From Ostrinia nubilalis (lineage: Eukaryota; Arthropoda; Insecta; Lepidoptera; Crambidae): 64,000 bases of DNA. Position 1 is the first letter of the stretch. Every line of letters begins with the position of its first letter. The notes below the pieces were generated by a model that saw only the letters and a program-made list of their open reading frames with translations, made no database searches and was not told the origin of the DNA. Location: contig NC_087107.1 of assembly GCF_963855985.1 (NCBI RefSeq), forward strand, positions 7,502,001-7,566,000, given 5' to 3'. A program made the translations under genes and the position numbers. Of the stretch, positions 46,931 through 56,962 are shown piece by piece.

Positions 46931-47412
46931 TTCTATGACGAGCCACCAAACTACTATACCTTACTCGTATAATTATTATCTATTATCTGTAATGCATAGT
47001 GCACCGCATAGTTGCACAACGTGACATAAGTTATGTCTCGCGTTACAGCACTGACAACACTTATGTTTGCTATTACGAGTTATGATGAATTAGATAATTA
47101 GGACGAAAAGATAACCATTTTTACTTATTCATTGACTGGAAATTATTGAATATTTACTATCGATTTTAATTTATTTATGAGGGAAATGCAGGCTTTGAAA
47201 TAGACCTATTGTGGGATACTTTAAAATAAATAACATAGTAGTATTATTATCATTTTTGTATTGTTTACATTAAGGATTAATTTTAGTTTTGATTGATTTA
47301 TACTTAGCTCTATTATTGATACTATTGATTTATATTTATATTTATGTCCTATGGCTGAAATGATGATGATGATAATGATGATACTTAGCTCAAAATATTC
47401 CACAAAAATACT
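46931..47412. other. Intron or intergenic
   Basis: 47347-47385 is a GATGAT-type RTE terminus (GTCCTATGGCTGAAATGATG). Nothing else recognised. Confidence 0.4.
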
Positions 47413-47503
47413 GATGCCCGTTTTCACCATAATTACACATAACAGGAATTTTGTTTACATAGGGGTGACTTAAAAATTAGGGATTGATGGTGAAAATGGG
47501 CAT
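47413..47503. repeat. Short MITE with GCCCGTTTTCACCAT termini
   Basis: GATGCCCGTTTTCACCATAA and ATGGTGAAAATGGGCAT are near-inverse ends of a 91-bp unit. Confidence 0.6.
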
Positions 47504-47543
47504 GACTCTATTACAGTCTAAAGTAATAGAAACGTCAGTTTTT

Positions 47544-47720
47544 AGAGTAGGCGCACACCGTTGATTTTTCGTCGGGCGATAGTTTAGTCGGGCAGTTGAT
47601 CAGTATGGGCATGTATGGGAGTGCGCACACTATGCCGATTCGATTTGGCCGATTCTTCATACAATTTAAAATCGGGCACAACTATCGGCCAACTAAAAAT
47701 CAACGGTGTGCGCCTACTCT
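47544..47720. repeat. MITE with AGAGTAGGCGCACACCG termini
   Basis: AGAGTAGGCGCACACCGTTG (then ATTTTTCG) and AAAAATCAACGGTGTGCGCC (then TACTCT) are near-perfect inverted ends of a 177-bp element. Confidence 0.78.
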
Positions 47721-48285
47721 TAGAGTGCTAACTAGTTTATTCGTTTACTAAGCTTCTAAACGGCTTATAATTTGAATGTCACAATATTAGACTTAAGCTT
47801 CTGAATAATATAATTAATTTTAAATAACGTACAAACAACACAAACACAATAATTATGTTCACGCCTAATCATTTTAAATAAATAATTCACCATTGCTCCT
47901 CTCATATACATGATGTTCCAATCCCCCACATTTATGGCCCATGGAGAAAGTATTTTCCCCTATTAGGGTTGCCTTCTTCTATACTTTAAATAAACTTCTT
48001 ACATTATTTTAATTATTATTGAAAATCAATGCACAAAATATTATCGCGGCATCAGTACTATTGTTGTAATGGGTGTATATCAGTCTAATGTAAGCATATT
48101 AATCATCAAATCATGTGGCAGAGACTGCAGTGGATGTCTCGTGGCTAAATTATGATGATAATATTTGTGCCAACGAAATACCTAATTCAAATGTTCTCAC
48201 ATTAAGATTTGCACCTATTATTTAAGAAATATGACTGAGTTCAGGAACTTTTTTATAATTTGCATAAAATACGGTTCAATATTAA

Positions 48286-48932
48286 AGGGTAGAGTCAACC
48301 CTAAGTTTAGAGGGGTAATCTGCCTGTAACAAGGTCATAAAAGGCGTGGAGCTTGCGGCTATCCTCGAAAACAAGCCATTGCCACGCATAAAGTTCGGGG
48401 TTTTGTATTGGGCTGCCATAAGGCTTGTATTTCAATACCATTGAAATACTCGTACAACTTGATACTTATTTTTGACGATGAGTTTTTGATATTTTGATAA
48501 ATGGAACTTTTATAAATATGGAAAGAAATTGGGCCATTGTGAACCAAATCCAAAAACCAAACTAGGAATCTTCCAACGACTTAGCCAAAATATTTAAAAA
48601 TTCAATCCGGTTACTTGGCCCGTGGACCAAGTTAAAAGTAGGCCAAGTCGACTTCAGGAAGTCTAAATCTAAATCGGCACCAAAAAATACTAAAGAAAGA
48701 ACTTTGAACATGATTTACCATAAAAATGCATTAGGAAATCATAAAATAAGCTAAAAGCTTTATTTCAGAACTTATAGAAATAAATATTTCTTAAAATAAA
48801 ACAACCGATCTTTGTTTACTGTAAAATGTTTTTTATTTTGTAATTTGACGCGCATTTTTTTTATCCACATCTATTGTAAGACCTAGTGCAATACTGAGCT
48901 TGTAATCAATAAAGTGTGTTACACTCTACCCT
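48286..48932. mobile_element. TTAA-flanked non-autonomous element
   Basis: AGGGTAGAGT and its inverse ACTCTACCCT form the ends of a 647-bp segment, with TTAA directly outside both (48282-48285 and 48933-48936). TTAA is the piggyBac target. The terminal repeat is short, and the usual CCC start is not present, so superfamily assignment is tentative. Confidence 0.6.
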
Positions 48933-48936
48933 TTAA

Positions 48937-49562
48937 AATATACACAAAATGCAGTACCCAGTACTTATTACTTTACTTCGTCAAATAATACACCAGAAAC
49001 CTTTCCAGCAGAGTGGCTTCTTGAGTCGTCCAGTTTGTTTGCCTGTCACATAGTTTTTGCCTGACTCTAGCAAAAAGAGGATACACAGCACTGATTAATG
49101 ACGTCATTTGTCGCCAAATGCTGCAAATCTAGCAACGTCACGGGTGCACTCGTTTTGTATTGTGTCGAGACAGCTGTATTTGTTATTGTCAATTTGGTAT
49201 CTTGTCTTGAGAGTGGGTTAACAAACTCTTTGGGTGGTGTATGGATATTAACCTATTATTACGAATAGATTACATAAACTATTTGACTGGAAATGTTCAT
49301 GACAATGCAAGTTAATCCTGTAAAATGATTAAGTAAGTTTATTTAATTGTTATTATTATATTGAATTAGAGCATAGAATTATTAAACTTGTTTGGTTTGA
49401 CTAAAATGTTAATATAACTCGTTTAAAAGTGAATGAAAAAAAAAAACTTATTAGAAATAGAGAACGTCGTAACGGCCTTGCTTTTGAGACAGGTTATTCG
49501 AAAGTATTACCTTTGTTTTAGCAATAATTTGTATGATGATTATAACATTATTTTTTATGCAG
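48937..49562. other. Intron or intergenic
   Basis: AT-rich, no supported feature. Confidence 0.4.
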
Positions 49563-49602
49563 GACAAGGCAGGTATTTGACCGCAATCGTACCTGGTGTT
49601 AG
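49563..49602 (+). CDS. Candidate 40-bp second exon
   Basis: Preceded by TTTTTTATGCAG and followed by GTAAGA, both strong splice signals. Joined in phase 1 to the signal-peptide exon at 45627 it reads GQGRYLTAIVPGV and leaves in phase 2. Evidence is splice consensus and frame compatibility only. A chance acceptor/donor pair this close is possible, and I found no third exon. Confidence 0.3.
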
Positions 49603-51009
49603 GTAAGATGCAGTCTAGGATGGTACATATCTGCCCTGTAACTGCCTATTCAGTCTCGTTTTGAAAAGGCGTATTTGCATAAGTAATAACAGTTACAAGT
49701 TAGGTGTTGCCTTTCAGCGCATAATTTTAACTGACACTATCTAAAAGCATGGCGGGATGCCAACTTTTTAGAGGTGTTACATTTTGTAACAAAACCAGAA
49801 TTTTAACACATTTTGAACAGTCCTGATTTAGTAGTTCATGTACTGGACAACAATAGTCGTTGCATTTGCATGTTCGGATTCTTTTGGCGAAAATTTTATT
49901 TTATTTAACATGAGTTAATCAAATGTCAGCTAATAATTTTATAAAACAGCTCCGAATATAACCGAAGACTCAAAAAAAAAAAAATGAAAGAACCTCCCTA
50001 AAACTTCGCAGTGAAATGGAAATAAACACGCACACCTGCTGGGCTACTCCGAACGCTTTACGTAGTTGCAGACCTATCTGTCACCGTCGCTCAAGCTGGC
50101 ATCTGGCTTTGCGTGAATGGGATGGCAACATTCGAAACTTCGGGGGTATTCTGAAACACATTCTTCGGAGTACCCCGGTTGAGCCGGAGAAAAACTTTTG
50201 GTTATTTTGGGAGAGCCATAATCCTGGAATAACAAGCGTTGAAAACGGCGTACTTGCCGCCTTCGCAATCGGACTTTTTGCTGTAATAGAAATATTTTCC
50301 TAACTATCTCGCTACCTACTTTTGTCACTCGGTCCGGATAAAGACTTTTTTTGTCGTGTTTGGAAACATTTGAGGTTGTGCATGCCATCTTCTTAGGTTT
50401 TGGAGTGTCTTTATTTTGGAAAAAGTTTCGTGAATAGTTTATATCTCGTAGTTGAAAAGATTTTTACTGTGAGGCATACTCAATGTTCAGTGATAATCAA
50501 ATAACATTACTGAAAAAGTAGTTCTCTACCCAAACCATACCTGGAATAGAGTTTATCCAGTAGGAACAAGGTTAAGAGAATTTAATTCTGGAATTAAGTT
50601 CCCTTTTGCTGAGTTTGATTTTGTATTAATAAGGTCAATATGCCAATTTTTTCTTGCCTGATCATTGTACTGACTCCTTATTTTTTGAACTACTTATAAT
50701 CATAAAGATCGGGCATCTTGGTGTCTCCTTGAATTGGTACTTAAATATTTTGCTTTTCATCTTAAGAAATGAGACGACCACATTTTGAGTGTTCTCGAAT
50801 CACAGCCGGCTCTCACGAGCGTTTCAATAATGTTGCAATCACGTATTCTTTTACTAAATTCTTACCAACGTTTTTGTTTCTCAACAAAAAATTACACGGC
50901 ATAAGCTCATCATCTAAAGAAGATAGTCCCACGATTACACAATGTTAGTAACCGAATGCATTTGCTTTATGCTCGCGCCAATAGAAGTTGTCAATTTTGG
51001 GGAAATGAG
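49603..51009. other. Intergenic or intron, unassigned
   Basis: 50016-50400 has overlapping frames on both strands (95 codons plus, 104 codons minus) and is somewhat GC-richer than its flanks, yet no domain is recognisable in either. It may be a repeat fragment unknown to me. Confidence 0.4.
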
Positions 51010-51015
51010 TGATAA

Positions 51016-51995
51016 AAACCGGCCAAGTGCGAGTCGGACTCGCGCACCGAGGGTTCCGTACAAACCTGCAAGGTTTACAAAGTTCGTTCATTACGACAAT
51101 CGAGTCATAACTATGGTATTTTTATTGCAAAATGAAATTCATAACATTACAATGGGGAAAGATGGAGGAGCATAAATTTAAGACAAAGATATCTTTATCG
51201 TTTAAGTAATCCTTTATTTTATAGTATTTGATATGAATTTCAACTTGATAGCTCTACGCGTTCATGAGGAAAAAAGTAATAAGTTTATATTTATTAAAAA
51301 ATATATATTTTGTAATGTAACTAAAAATTTAAGGTTTTCGGAATTTTTCCTTTATGTGTGCTATAAAACGTTGCTTCATGCCAAATTTCAAGATTCTAGG
51401 TCGACTGGAAGTACCCTTTAGGTTTTGATTCCCTTGCGAGTACTTGCGAGTTTCAAAATATGCAGCTTAAATTGCTGTTTCTTTTGATTGCGTTGACATA
51501 GAAGTTGGATTTTGTTACAGCTTAAAGGTATTATAGACCTGAGTATTTGGTATGAATTTTAATTTAATACCTCTACGCGTTTATGAGGAAATGGGTAGTA
51601 AGTTTAAAATTATTAAAAATAAATATATTATGTGATGTAACTAAAAATTTATGGTTTTCGTAATTTTTCCTTTATCTATGCTATAAGACGTTGCTTCGTA
51701 CCAAATTTCAAGATTCTGAGTTCACGGGAAGCACCCTGTAGGTTTTGATTCCCTTGCAAGTGTCGAAAATTTGCGGCATAAACGGCTGTATCTTTTGATT
51801 GCGTTGGCTTAGAAGTTTGATTTTTTCACAGCTTCAAGGGACAGTAGACCTGAGTAATTGATATAAATTTCAGCTTCATACCTCTACGCGTTCCTGAGAA
51901 AAAGGGTCTTGACAGACGGACGGACGGACAGACGGACAACAAAGTGATCCTATAAGGGTTCCGTTTTTTCCTTTTGAGGTACGGAACCCTAAAAA
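51016..51995 (+). mobile_element. Lepidopteran CCGGCCAAGTGCGAG repeat (about 1 kb) with tandem units
   Basis: Starts AAAAACCGGCCAAGTGCGAG, then TCGGACTCGCGCACCGAGGG and TTCCGTAC. It ends CAGACGGACAACAAAGTGAT, TAAGGGTTCCGTTTTTTCC and GAGGTACGGAACCCTAAAAA. AGGGTTCCGTAC near the start and GTACGGAACCCT at the end are inverses. The interior holds about 2.2 copies of a unit of about 315 bp, each with GAATTT...CTCTACGCGTT (51233, 51552, 51863). Widespread non-coding repeat of unsettled class. Confidence 0.8.
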
Positions 51996-52198
51996 TGGAC
52001 TCAATCAGAGGGCTAATAGCTAACACATTTTTTTATATAAATCACTTAGATATATTAGATAGCTATGACACATCTTTTCTATCCGCACCATATCAAACAA
52101 CTGAATTCCCTGCCAAACGTACTTGTACAGGTCTTGAGGCCACGAGTGTATCTTCTGGGAAAACTTGTCCCAACATAGCGATGGTGGAAGTATCAATT

Positions 52199-52314
52199 AA
52201 TGTAAGGGACATTTTGGCCAAAATGAGTTATATATACCAACGCATTCAGAATTTTCGGCTCTATCGATTGGTATACTTGAAATGTTGATATCTTTAAAAA
52301 AATGTCCCTTACCT
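52199..52314. repeat. MITE with GTAAGGGACAT termini, copy 1
   Basis: AATGTAAGGGACATTTTGGC and AAAAATGTCCCTTACCTT are inverted ends. A related pair of ends lies at 54557-54753. Confidence 0.6.
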
Positions 52315-52522
52315 TAAACATTTTTAGTCGGCTGAATACGACTTTTGGGGAAATAAATGATTTAAAGGACGTAAATTCCTTTTAATAATACAATTCAGCC
52401 CTTACCCTAAACTGTTGGTTTTAACTTTTGAACTCATTGAACCTTACTTCATTTTAAACTTTTTGATTTATCATAATTAGGCCCTTACGTTAATATGCAT
52501 ATAGGATATCAATTACTTTTTT

Positions 52523-52617
52523 TGGTGGTGATATGCATTTAATGCCTCCCACTCCTACTACACTTATGAACACTAAGTTGTCTTGTCTCTATCTTTTTTC
52601 TGTTCATTTTTATTTAT
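52523..52617 (+). repeat. Repeat U, left copy
   Basis: TTGGTGGTGATATGCATTTA through AACACTAAGTTGTCTTGTCT and TCTGTTCATTTTT. It recurs directly at 54307-54385 and inverted at 54213-54275. It continues after the SINE at 52620-52777 as TTTTTACGCAGTTGGGTTTT. Confidence 0.65.
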
Positions 52618-52619
52618 TT

Positions 52620-52777
52620 ATTTAAACTTTTATGCCAAAATAAATTTGTACATAAGGCGAACTTAATGCACTAAAGCATTCTCGACCAGTTTACCTTTGG
52701 GTTGAGCAGAAAAGAAATTTGTTTGGCGGTACTTCTAGTGCAGGAAAGAAAAACAAAAACAAATAATAATATGCTAC
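52620..52777 (-). mobile_element. Short retrotransposed element (SINE-like) with 8-bp target duplication
   Basis: On the minus strand it ends TTTAAATAAATAAATAAA, a familiar lepidopteran tail with GAGAATGCTTTAGTGCATTA further in. CATTTTTA stands on both sides (52611-52618 and 52779-52786), and removing the insert restores the continuity of repeat U. Class inferred from the tail and duplication. Confidence 0.65.
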
Positions 52778-52799
52778 ATACATTTTTACGCAGTTGGGT

Positions 52800-54206
52800 T
52801 TTTGACCGAGGGGCTGAAGGCTCTTCAGAAGCTGTTCAATTCCGTCATCCTCGATGGAAAAACGCCTACGGTATGGCACAGAAGTGTGGTGATACTCTTC
52901 TTCAAAAAAGGCGACAAAACCTTGTTGAAGAATTATAGACCCATCTCACTTCTGAGCCATGTCTACAAGCTGTTTTCGAGAGTCATTACGAATCGTCTAG
53001 CTCGTAAGCTCGATGACTTCCAGCCTCTCAAATAAGCCGGTTTCCGAAAAGGCTTTAGTACACCACATACATACGCCACGGCAGATTATACAGAAGACCG
53101 AGGAGTATAGTCAGTCACTTTGCCTGGCGTTTGTGGACTATGAGAAAGCTTCGATTGCGACCCGGGCAGTACCTACTACAGTTTCTCCAACGGTGTCAAA
53201 TTGACTATATCGATACATCGAAGTGTTGAAAGGCTTGTACGAAAACGCCACAATGTCGTTCCGTCTTCAGGATCAAGACTCGAAACCAGTTGCAGCAGCA
53301 GACAGGGGGAACTGAAAACTCCGAAACTGTTCACCACCTGGAGAACTGCTTCTGGACTGGAACGGATTCGGCATAAATATCAACGGTGAGTAAATAACCC
53401 ACCTTCGATTCGCACTCTAAAGGTTGGATACTCTACACTCGGCAGTTGTTGACAATTATATATACCTAGAACAAACAGTCCAGTTAGGCTGGTTATAGTG
53501 TCACGCGGACCGTCCAGTGCGGATCCGCTCCACACAGCCGATCTGTAAACTTCGAGGAAGCGTTTTAGAATAATGCGGTCCGCAGGAATCGCTCGCTCCC
53601 TAGCAGTTCATACAGATTGGCTGTGCGGAGCGATCTGCACTGACGGTCTGCGTGACACTAAAACCAGCCTTAGGTAGGTCCAACTTCGAGGAAGAGGTCA
53701 ATCGTCGAATCCAACTCGGCTGGCAACGTTCAGGAAGCTTCGCGATATTCTCACGTCTGAAATATCGCACTGTCTCAAGACAAAAGTCTTTGATAACTTA
53801 TGGATCTGAGACGTGGTCGCTTACTGTGGGCCTCATAAGAAGACTCAAGGTCAAAGGCGATGGAGCGTGCTATGCTCGTAGTGATTTAACCAGAAATGAC
53901 GTGATCCGCAGGAGAACCAAAGTGACTGACATAGTCCGCAGAATCGCTAAAATCAAGTGGCAGTGAGTGGAGCTCGTAGCTTGCAAAGCTGATGGCCGCT
54001 GGGGCAGAAAAATTCTTGAGTGGCGACCACGAGCTGGAAGACGTAATGTGCTGCAGACCTCCACTAGGTCGACCGACGATCTGGTGAAGGTTGTAGGAGG
54101 TGCCTGGATGCGGGCGGCGCAGGACCGGTTGTTGTGGAAATCCTTGGGGGAAGACCTTTGTCCAGCAGTGGACGTCATTCGGCTAAAACGAACGAACGAT
54201 GATTGA
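52800..54206 (+). pseudogene. Degenerate RTE-type retrotransposon, reverse transcriptase pseudogene
   Basis: A 5'-truncated and internally deleted copy. In broken frames I read the RT fingers (VVILFFKKGDKTLLKNYRPI, then SLLSHVYKLFSRVI), a damaged palm (LAFVDYEKA), the post-palm block (VNRRIQLGW, YGSETWSLT) and the C-terminal tail (GRWGRKILEWRPRAGRR ... STDDLVKV). The YADD block is deleted and several stops and frameshifts are present. The 3' end CCAGCAGTGGACGTCATTCG then GGCTAAAACGAACGAACGAT is the family terminus, shared with the short tails at 3719, 20440 and 29897. A MITE is inserted at 53487-53669. Non-functional. Confidence 0.9.
53487..53669. mobile_element. MITE inserted in the RTE copy, TTA duplication
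   Basis: GGCTGGTTATAGTGTCACGC and GCGTGACACTAAAACCAGCC are inverted ends of a 183-bp element. TTA flanks both sides (53484-53486 and 53670-53672), and dropping the insert plus one TTA restores the RTE reading frame across the junction, which proves the boundaries. TTA plus GGC termini fit PIF/Harbinger. Confidence 0.9.
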
Positions 54207-54212
54207 AAAAAA

Positions 54213-54385
54213 AACCTAACTGCGTAAAAATGAACAGAAAAAGATAGAAACAAGACAACTTGTTCACAAATGCAGACGTACGCATCATCAGTGACTAAAT
54301 GTTTTGTTGGTGATGTGTATTTGATGCCTCCAACTGCATTTGTGAACACTAAGTTGTCTTGTTTCTATCTCTTCTCTTCGTTTTG
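54213..54385. repeat. Repeat U, inverted and direct copies forming a hairpin
   Basis: AGATAGAAACAAGACAACTT (54244) and its inverse in GTTGTCTTGTTTCTATCT (to 54370) form a stem of about 30 bp around a loop of about 60 bp. The outer arm continues as CCTAACTGCGTAAAAATG, the inverse of 52783-52803. Confidence 0.65.
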
Positions 54386-54556
54386 TTAATGAAAACTCGA
54401 ATGCAACCTCTACTTACATCAGGTTTCAATGTTAAAATTGTCAAGTTACAATAATATTACTGTCGTATTTATTCTTAAATGTACCTTACAACATACATGA
54501 CATTCCATACTGTGAAATTTCAACATTGTAAGGTACAGTCAAGCTCGTTTCTTTAA

Positions 54557-54753
54557 TGTAAGGGACATGCTATCTTTTAAACTACCCGTTTTTCGAAAAT
54601 TTGGCGTTTATATTATGAAAGAACAGAAAATTCTAAGAAACTTTGCCATAGAAACTATTTAAATCGTAACATCACATAAAAAGATATTGAGGTATAAAGA
54701 AAAAAAATATCGTTTTTTGGCTCTCCTGAAAAGTCGTGTTTTGTCCCTTACAG
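54557..54753. repeat. MITE with GTAAGGGACAT termini, copy 2
   Basis: AATGTAAGGGACATGCTATC and GTTTTGTCCCTTACAGT flank about 170 bp of AT-rich sequence. Confidence 0.55.
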
Positions 54754-54990
54754 TAATTGATATTTCCACCATCGATAGATTAAATCTGCATCCCCTGGGC
54801 GAAATTGTTATAAAAATAGGCTACATAAAAAAGGTCGGTGTTAATGTAATTCGTTTTTATTTGTTAAAAAGTTGTTAGCTTCTATTGACTATAATTACGA
54901 GGGTCGTATCGCATCTGTCATTCCGTCTGTCGCACGCGCAGTATCTCGCAGCCTTCCGCGTGGCGCATGCGTGACGCGCGCGCTTTCGTT

Positions 54991-55445
54991 AGATCGTAAC
55001 TATGACGGAAAAGTTACGAGATGTGCACTAAAAAGGTTTTCTGTGACATATGTTACGAAATTTGCACTAAAAAGTTTTCTGTGATAGCTATAGCTTAATT
55101 ACAACCAATTAAAATGAGATTTATACTTTTTTATTTCACAACCGTCAACTAAATATAGGTAGGTATTACAAAAGTCTAACCACCTTCGCTTAGATAGTAA
55201 CTATGGCGGAAAAGTTACGAGATGTGCACTAGAAAGGTTTTCTGTGACAAATGTTACGAAATTTGCACTAAAAAGTTATCTGCTGTGATAGGTTGTAGGC
55301 TGAGAAGCTATTAAATTGGGGTAATACTTTTTATTACAACCCATAACAGCCTGATTAGGCATGTAAAAGTCTTAAAAAACTTTGTATCTACATTTTAACT
55401 ATGACGGAAAAGTTACTAGATGTGCACTAAAAGGGTTTTCTGATT
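54991..55445 (+). repeat. Three-unit tandem array (period about 200 bp)
   Basis: The block GTAACTATGACGGAAAAGTT, ACGAGATGTGCACTAAAAAG, GTTTTCTGTGACA recurs at about 55006, 55198 and 55399. Units 1 and 2 contain a second half-copy (GTTACGAAATTTGCACTAAA AAGTT), so there is an inner repeat of about 37 bp as well. The preceding 54912-55000 is CpG-rich. Function unknown. Confidence 0.65.
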
Positions 55446-55768
55446 TTGTTAGCGCTATTAAATGATACAATGCTTCCATAATTTATTAATGAATCCGTAA
55501 CCTTGGCAAAATATCTGAATCTAAACAATTGATAAAATTGATGATAAAAATTACATGGTAGAGTTCCCAATTCAATTAATTTCCATCGGTTCATGAATAT
55601 GATACGGACGTTTTTTACTAAGTTAAATTATTTTTGCCATGGTAACGTAGGTCACTTAAAATTGGGTCAGTTATGATGATGAAAATGCATTCCAGCGTAA
55701 ATGATACCAACTCAGGGTACCACTAGACCATGGACCTTATCACTCATGTTATTGATCATATTTATACC

Positions 55769-56296
55769 GGAAAATATACTCAACATCAAATAAACCGCAC
55801 CTTCCGCGACGCGAACTTTAACGATTTTCTTCTGACACAATAATGGTGCCCCAACAAAATTGGTGTTATTTGAAAGCCCAATAAATATCCTTAAAGAAAA
55901 ACACATTTTATTTCTTAATAAATGATTAACATATACCATAAATGTGACTTGAAAAAATACCTAACTTTGGGCCCACCTATGGGATCAATTAGACCAATTT
56001 TTATGGTTATTTAACCAAAAAATTATCTCATGTGTCCTCTTTAACAGATGGATAGCGATTAATCCCAACTTAACAGTTTTATAGCCATAAAAGTTGGCTC
56101 TAGCGTAACTACCTATTTTTTGAAGAAGTGACTCTGGATCCTTCTAAAGACACAATTTTGGGGTAAAAACCTTTCCTTTAATGAAATGAAGGTTAGAACT
56201 AGGCTTTTAAATGGTGCCAATATTGGTGGGAAGTGGGGATGCATATGTTTGAAAATGCTTGTCGCGGGAGGTGCGATTTATTTGATGTCGAGTGTA
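55769..56296. mobile_element. Non-autonomous element with CATCAAATAAAYCGCACC termini
   Basis: ACTCAACATCAAATAAACCG (then CACCTTCCGCGAC) and GTCGCGGGAGGTGCGATTTA (then TTTGATGTCGAGT) are inverted ends of about 35 bp. The 528-bp interior has no long ORF. It lies about 480 bp upstream of the first DM4/DM12-like exon. Confidence 0.72.
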
Positions 56297-56775
56297 GTTT
56301 CGATTGCAGTGCCTATAACGAGAAACAAAAGTTGAAGGCATTGATAAACATTTCACAATCGTATTTCAACCTTGAGATTTAAACTGTTGCATAGTTTTAT
56401 TCATAAAATCTGCTATAATGGTAGATTTAAGTGTCACAATTTATAGTCAAGTGCATGTCGTCGTGGGTGATTTAGTAATGTTGATGGACTGGGTATAATG
56501 ATTAATTCGATTACGAAAGGCAACCCCAGGTCGGTTGGGTATGTATGCACTCGATATGGTCAGTTGTACGCAGAGAACCTGCTAAGGTCGGTCGTTACGC
56601 GATCATAGATTAAAAATAATCGTTACGGATTTACAAATTCAAACTCCATGGTGAAAATAGGCGAAGGAATTAGTGATTATGCGGCTTAATTAATTAGAAA
56701 AAAACATTAAAAACTAGTTATTTCGTAACAGTTCCACGAAAAATTTCGAAGTGATTTAAATACAATTTGACAATA
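56297..56775 (+). promoter_or_regulatory. Upstream region of exon 1a
   Basis: Single-copy-looking sequence between a repeat and the ATG at 56776. Presumably it holds the promoter and leader of the upstream first exon, but I can point to no specific element. Confidence 0.3.
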
Positions 56776-56962
56776 ATGGAACTGATAAAAGTGTGTTACA
56801 TCTGGACTCTATTAACGATAGTAGTGTTCCAGTGCTTGAGTGAGGGTTCTGGACAGCAGACCAGCTTCGAGTTGCCTGTGCAACTTGTAGGATTCCCTTT
56901 CATCATCATCGCAGTACGATTGACTAATTTCGTCAAGAAGCTGTCTTATGCATTGAATCCAG
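56776..56962 (+). CDS. Secreted DM4/DM12-like protein, first exon 1a
   Basis: Encodes a signal peptide (MELIKVCYIWTLLTIVVFQC) followed by a mature segment containing [19 protein letters not shown] and TNFVKKLSYALNP. It ends in phase 1 at CCAG|GTTGGT. The mature part matches exon 1b (58510-58687) at about 28 of 35 residues although many third codon positions differ, so both were under protein selection. The signal peptides are unrelated. No exon-2 homologue lies between the two first exons. This is therefore either an alternative first exon for the exon at 62854 or a gene that lost its downstream part. ATG 56776 is preferred to the in-frame TTG three codons upstream. Confidence 0.72.

Noticed and set aside
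50016..50388. Overlapping 95- and 104-codon ORFs as a gene
   Set aside because: No motif, no splice or polyadenylation context, and both strands are equally open. Left as unassigned.
51974..52288. 104-codon ORF with several cysteines (KRTCTGLEAT...KTCPN)
   Set aside because: It starts inside the end of a dispersed repeat and runs into a MITE; no family recognised and no clear splice sites bounding the cysteine part.
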